Positions 59,695-62,303 of a stretch of DNA of 62,303 bases are shown here, piece by piece (the first letter of the stretch is position 1; each line of letters starts with the position of its first letter). The stretch covers positions 1 to 62,303 of the forward strand of contig NZ_AJLL01000038.1 of NCBI RefSeq assembly GCF_000317225.1, in the 5' to 3' direction. The notes below the pieces were generated by a model, which was not told the DNA's origin, did not search any database, and saw only the letters and a list, made by a program, of their open reading frames with translations. The DNA is from Fischerella thermalis PCC 7521. GTDB taxonomy: Bacteria; Cyanobacteriota; Cyanobacteriia; Cyanobacteriales; Nostocaceae. A program made the translations under genes and the position numbers.

Positions 59695-60969
59695 TTAATG
59701 TACCTTACTAGATATAATTCCTATTTCTACATAAATTGGACGTATCAATTGCCTTAAACTAGGCAATTTTTTCATAAAATATATAGAACCTAAAATACAA
59801 ACTACTCCATCAATAATTAACGTATTGGTCGCACCAATAAGATCAGCTAAGGCTCCTCCTAATAAATTACCAAGAGGGATAGTTCCCAAAAACGACATTG
59901 TCAATAAACTCATTACTCGTCCACGCTTTTCATCTTCAACAATTGTTTGTAAAACTGTATTGCCAGCAGCAACTTGGAAAATTGTTCCCAAGCCAACAAA
60001 TAACATTGTGAATAAAGAAAGTGGTAAATAACGCGACAAGGAGAAAGTTATTAACCCAATTCCTAAAATTGCCGGTCCTACAACAATTAATCTCCCAAGC
60101 CCTAAGATACTTTTACGTGATGCCAAATAAATTCCACCTGCTAAGGCTCCAACACCAGAAGCTGCCATTAAAAATCCCAATGTTTCTGCACTTCCTTGTA
60201 ATATCTTTTCAGCAAAAACTGGAACAAGAACAGTATATTGCAATCCAAAAAAGCTAACTAAAGCTGATAGTAACAAGAGCGCCCGAATGGGAGCAAAGCC
60301 AAAAGCGTATAAAAATCCCTCTTTAATTTGTTGTAAGGGATTACTCATGCTTGCTATAGTTTTTTGAGGCTTAATTCTCATTGCTAATAAAGCAATGATG
60401 ACGGCAATATAACTAAGACCATCAATTAAAAAACAATAAGCAGCACCAACACCAGCCACTAACAAACCACCGATCGCAGGTCCTACTAACCGCGCTCCAT
60501 TAAACATTGTAGAGTTAATGGCGATCGCATTGGCTAAGTCTTCTTGACGTTCTACCAAATCCACCACAAACGCCTGTCGTGCGGGTGCATCAAAAGCACT
60601 AATAATTCCTTGGAACAAACTCAAAACAATGATGTGCCAAATATGAATTACACCAGTGAGCGCCAAGATCGCTAACGCCAATGACTGGATCATTGACAAT
60701 ATTTGGGTGCCAATTAAGGTACGATGACGGGAAAAACGATCCACAAATACGCCACCAAAAGGAGCAAGAATGAAGCTAGGAATTTGACTGCTAAATCCCA
60801 CAAGCCCTAGCATTAGAGGCGATTGGGTTAAGCTATAAACTAACCAAATTGTGGCAGTTTGTGTCATCCATGTTCCAATCAAAGAGATACCTTGTCCAGC
60901 AAAAAACAGACGGTAATTTCTTGACCTTAATGCTGGTAATAGCACCTGTTTTTGGGTTTGTGTTTTCAT
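59695..60969 (-). CDS. MFS exporter (EntS-like)
   Basis: A 424-residue protein with about twelve hydrophobic segments and the major-facilitator motifs: a motif-A-like loop GVFVDRFSRHRTLIG between helices 2 and 3, LVGPAIGGLLVAGVGA and PLGNLLGGALADLIG. It matches the MFS_3 / enterobactin-exporter group, which pumps siderophores or drugs out. An energy-coupled exporter with unknown substrate is the safe call. It is followed by MarR on the same strand about 690 bases upstream, a possible regulator. Confidence 0.88.
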   Translation of the reverse strand: MKTQTQKQVLLPALRSRNYRLFFAGQGISLIGTWMTQTATIWLVYSLTQSPLMLGLVGFSSQIPSFILAPFGGVFVDRFSRHRTLIGTQILSMIQSLALAILALTGVIHIWHIIVLSLFQGIISAFDAPARQAFVVDLVERQEDLANAIAINSTMFNGARLVGPAIGGLLVAGVGAAYCFLIDGLSYIAVIIALLAMRIKPQKTIASMSNPLQQIKEGFLYAFGFAPIRALLLLSALVSFFGLQYTVLVPVFAEKILQGSAETLGFLMAASGVGALAGGIYLASRKSILGLGRLIVVGPAILGIGLITFSLSRYLPLSLFTMLFVGLGTIFQVAAGNTVLQTIVEDEKRGRVMSLLTMSFLGTIPLGNLLGGALADLIGATNTLIIDGVVCILGSIYFMKKLPSLRQLIRPIYVEIGIISSKVH

Positions 60970-61202
60970 GCAATTTAATCAATAGTTGTACCTAATTGAC
61001 GATAATGAAAAGATTTCATCCTCACCCCTCTCCGTTGATGGAGACAACAGGATTCTTCAGGAAGCAGTTATTGTTTGTTTGCTGAATTGATTAGGTGCTA
61101 AATAGTTCGTACCCGTAATTTCTTGGAAAAAACTAATGTTACTACACCTAATCGGGTGATATATGTCTACTCATAAAGAAAGATTAAGGTTAGTAGGGGC
61201 GA

Positions 61203-61560
61203 AGCATTTGTACGAAGATATTTCATCTTAGACAAGGATATCCATACAAATGCTACCCTTCGGGAAGCCCTACTCTACGAGAAGCCGCTTACGCGTCTAC
61301 GGGTTCGCAGTCGCTGATGGGGGACTCGGGACCCCCACGACCGACAGGGAGGAGCCAGTGCGGTGGTGAGGCAGCGCGGTCTTGGGGGTTTCCCCCATGA
61401 GCGACTGCCGAAAGGGTTCCCCGGCATAAAGCACGTGGCGTCACCTGGCGTTGGGGATTGGGGGCTAGGGGTCCCCTTTGGGGTTGGGGGAGGAACCCCC
61501 TGCGTACCCGTCGCTGTCTCACCGCTTGCGCGTCTACGCCCGTACAGTAGTTAGTGGTTA
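61203..61560. repeat. GC-rich repeat block, families R4 and TAGACGCG
   Basis: Inverted AGCATTTGTA / TACAAATGCT (61203-61254) lies at the left. Next comes a dense GC-rich stretch with GAAGCCGCTTACGCGTCTAC, CGTCTACGGGTTCGCAGTCG, GGGGGCTAGGGGTCCCC (near 61460) and CACCGCTTGCGCGTCTACG. Open frames on both strands here are a by-product of high GC and are not called as genes. The wider gap 60970-61202 shows no other feature. Confidence 0.75.
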
Positions 61561-61566
61561 GTGATT

Positions 61567-61594
61567 GTAGAGACGTGCCATGGCACGTCTCTAC
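61567..61594. repeat. Perfect 28-base palindrome, AGACGTG family
   Basis: GTAGAGACGTGCCA / TGGCACGTCTCTAC, both arms 14 bases, no loop. It sits between TTAGTGG tandem repeats. Reference copy for the imperfect members at 5876 and 13444. Confidence 0.9.
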
Positions 61595-61656
61595 ATTGGT
61601 TAGTGGTTGGTGGTTATTTCCCCATCACCCCATCACCCTTGTCCCTGATCCCCGAC

Positions 61657-62124
61657 TCATGACAAATTCGCGATCGCCTGATTAATAATGCGGGCAAACT
61701 GTTCGCGTTCAGCGTGGGAAATACCTTGCATAGCTTGTTCACGCACTTCCACAGCCAGATCGGGCAGAATCGTTTCTAGTTCTTTACCAGCATCAGTCAA
61801 CCAAATCCGCCAGATGCGGCGATCGCGAGAATCTCGTTCTCGACGAACTAAACCCCGTTCTTCCATCCGATCCAGTACGCCTGTCAACGTACCTCCGACT
61901 TGTTTGAGCCTTTCCCCAATAGTCGAAGTAGGTAAACCGTCTTCCTCCCATAAACAACATAAAATTACCCAGTGAAAGGGAGTCAAACCGTAGGGTTCCA
62001 GACGTTCTGTAAACTTGCGGTAGAGGAGTTGAGATAGCAATTTAATCCGATAGCCAAGATTGTATGGCGCTCTAGTTTGCTGCCACGACTCCAAAGCCAC
62101 AGAATTTTTAGATGTAGGAACCAT
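61657..62124 (-). CDS. MarR family transcriptional regulator
   Basis: A 155-residue winged-helix repressor. The DNA-binding part is about residues 45-110: FHWVILCCLWEEDGLPTSTI, ERLKQVGGTLTGVLDRMEERGLV, and the wing RRERDSRDRRIWRIWLTDAG. N- and C-terminal helices form the dimer. MarR proteins respond to phenolic or oxidant ligands and often control an adjacent efflux gene. The MFS exporter downstream in the same orientation is a plausible target. No palindromic operator was identified with certainty. Confidence 0.92.
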   Translation of the reverse strand: MVPTSKNSVALESWQQTRAPYNLGYRIKLLSQLLYRKFTERLEPYGLTPFHWVILCCLWEEDGLPTSTIGERLKQVGGTLTGVLDRMEERGLVRRERDSRDRRIWRIWLTDAGKELETILPDLAVEVREQAMQGISHAEREQFARIINQAIANLS

Positions 62125-62197
62125 TAGAAAAAAATACTTAGCGTGCGTACTATTATCATAGCACTTATTTTTGTGAACTTATCATTGGTCAATTGTT

Positions 62198-62300
62198 ATA
62201 CCATTTCACAAAATTTTTGATACAAATTCTCTCCCTTGTCTTCCTTGTCCTCCTTGTCTCCTTAGCCACCAAATGTATCAGACTTATAGTGAAACGGTAT
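62198..62300. mobile_element. Candidate MITE-like element at the window end
   Basis: Terminal inverted repeat ATACCATTTCAC (62198-62209) / GTGAAACGGTAT (62289-62300), one mismatch, with a second nested pair TGATACA / TGTATCA. About 103 bases, no coding capacity. Confidence 0.55.
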
Positions 62301-62303
62301 TAG

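Noticed and set aside
61289-61554. GC-rich open frames on both strands near the right end
   Set aside because: Open reading in a GC-rich palindromic block is expected by chance, and the translations contain only Pro/Gly/Arg-rich repeat sequence.

Overview
The window is chromosomal DNA from a cyanobacterium, most likely a filamentous, nostocalean-type one. The HIP1 octamer GCGATCGC and near-HIP1 sites recur throughout. Spacers are filled with short tandem repeats of the TTAGTGG / CCAACAA type. Gene content is also cyanobacterial: demethylphylloquinone reductase NdbB, tocopherol enzymes, an HLIP, DUF1995, DUF1823 and DUF4278 proteins, and the 2-oxoglutarate decarboxylase / succinic semialdehyde dehydrogenase pair. 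No rRNA, CRISPR array, prophage or intact insertion sequence was seen. There is one tRNA, Ser-GGA.

Layout. 0.1-4.4 kb (minus strand): a Gld-type ABC exporter operon (ATPase, permease, auxiliary protein, DUF4340 protein). 5-9 kb: a cyanobacterial hypothetical, a class IV aminotransferase and the FtsH protease. 9-17.3 kb: a GH57 hydrolase, an Spx/ArsC-like protein, a PRC-barrel/DUF2382 stress protein, KDPG aldolase, two tandem L,D-transpeptidases, a DUF1995 protein and a cysteine desulfurase. 17.4-24.3 kb: a phospholipase-D-like lipoprotein with an EF-hand loop, ChaB, NdbB, a HAD hydrolase, a DUF4278 protein and a TPR protein. 24.4-28.7 kb: Ktr potassium uptake, then tocopherol methyltransferase and homogentisate phytyltransferase. 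28.8-32.6 kb: a sensory cluster of an ethylene-receptor-like hybrid kinase, a REC-kinase and a membrane TPR protein. 32.9-38.3 kb: an HLIP with a partner, cobA-hemD-coaE, a LysR regulator, an agmatinase-family enzyme and a SnoaL-like protein.

38.3-41.3 kb is a decayed, gene-poor stretch. It holds gene remnants (an SDR 3' end, an ABM-like 3' end and an unidentified 5' end), a strong double hairpin and a GDSL esterase. 41.3-48.0 kb is a corrin-ring cluster: divergent cbiE-cbiT, then a cobalamin riboswitch followed by cobG, cobH, cobI and a CbiG-CobJ fusion. A hydrogenase-maturation-type protease, an FHA-GAF adenylate cyclase, the two-gene bypass that closes the cyanobacterial TCA cycle, and phosphofructokinase follow. 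The right end holds a lone sugar-ABC permease, a nuclease lipoprotein, a plant-type ferredoxin with a C-terminal extension, tRNA-Ser, acylphosphatase, an MFS exporter and a MarR regulator.

No clearly new multi-gene defence or mobile system was found. The most unusual feature is how far small repeats have entered functional sequence. A tandem repeat sits inside a stem of the B12 riboswitch. Repeats form the 3' ends of cobG, pfkA and the tocopherol methyltransferase gene. Repeat-like DNA is also translated inside CobJ and inside a histidine-kinase ATPase domain. Several small palindromic elements look like MITEs. Very small genes (33 and 36 codons) are supported mainly by sequence character.
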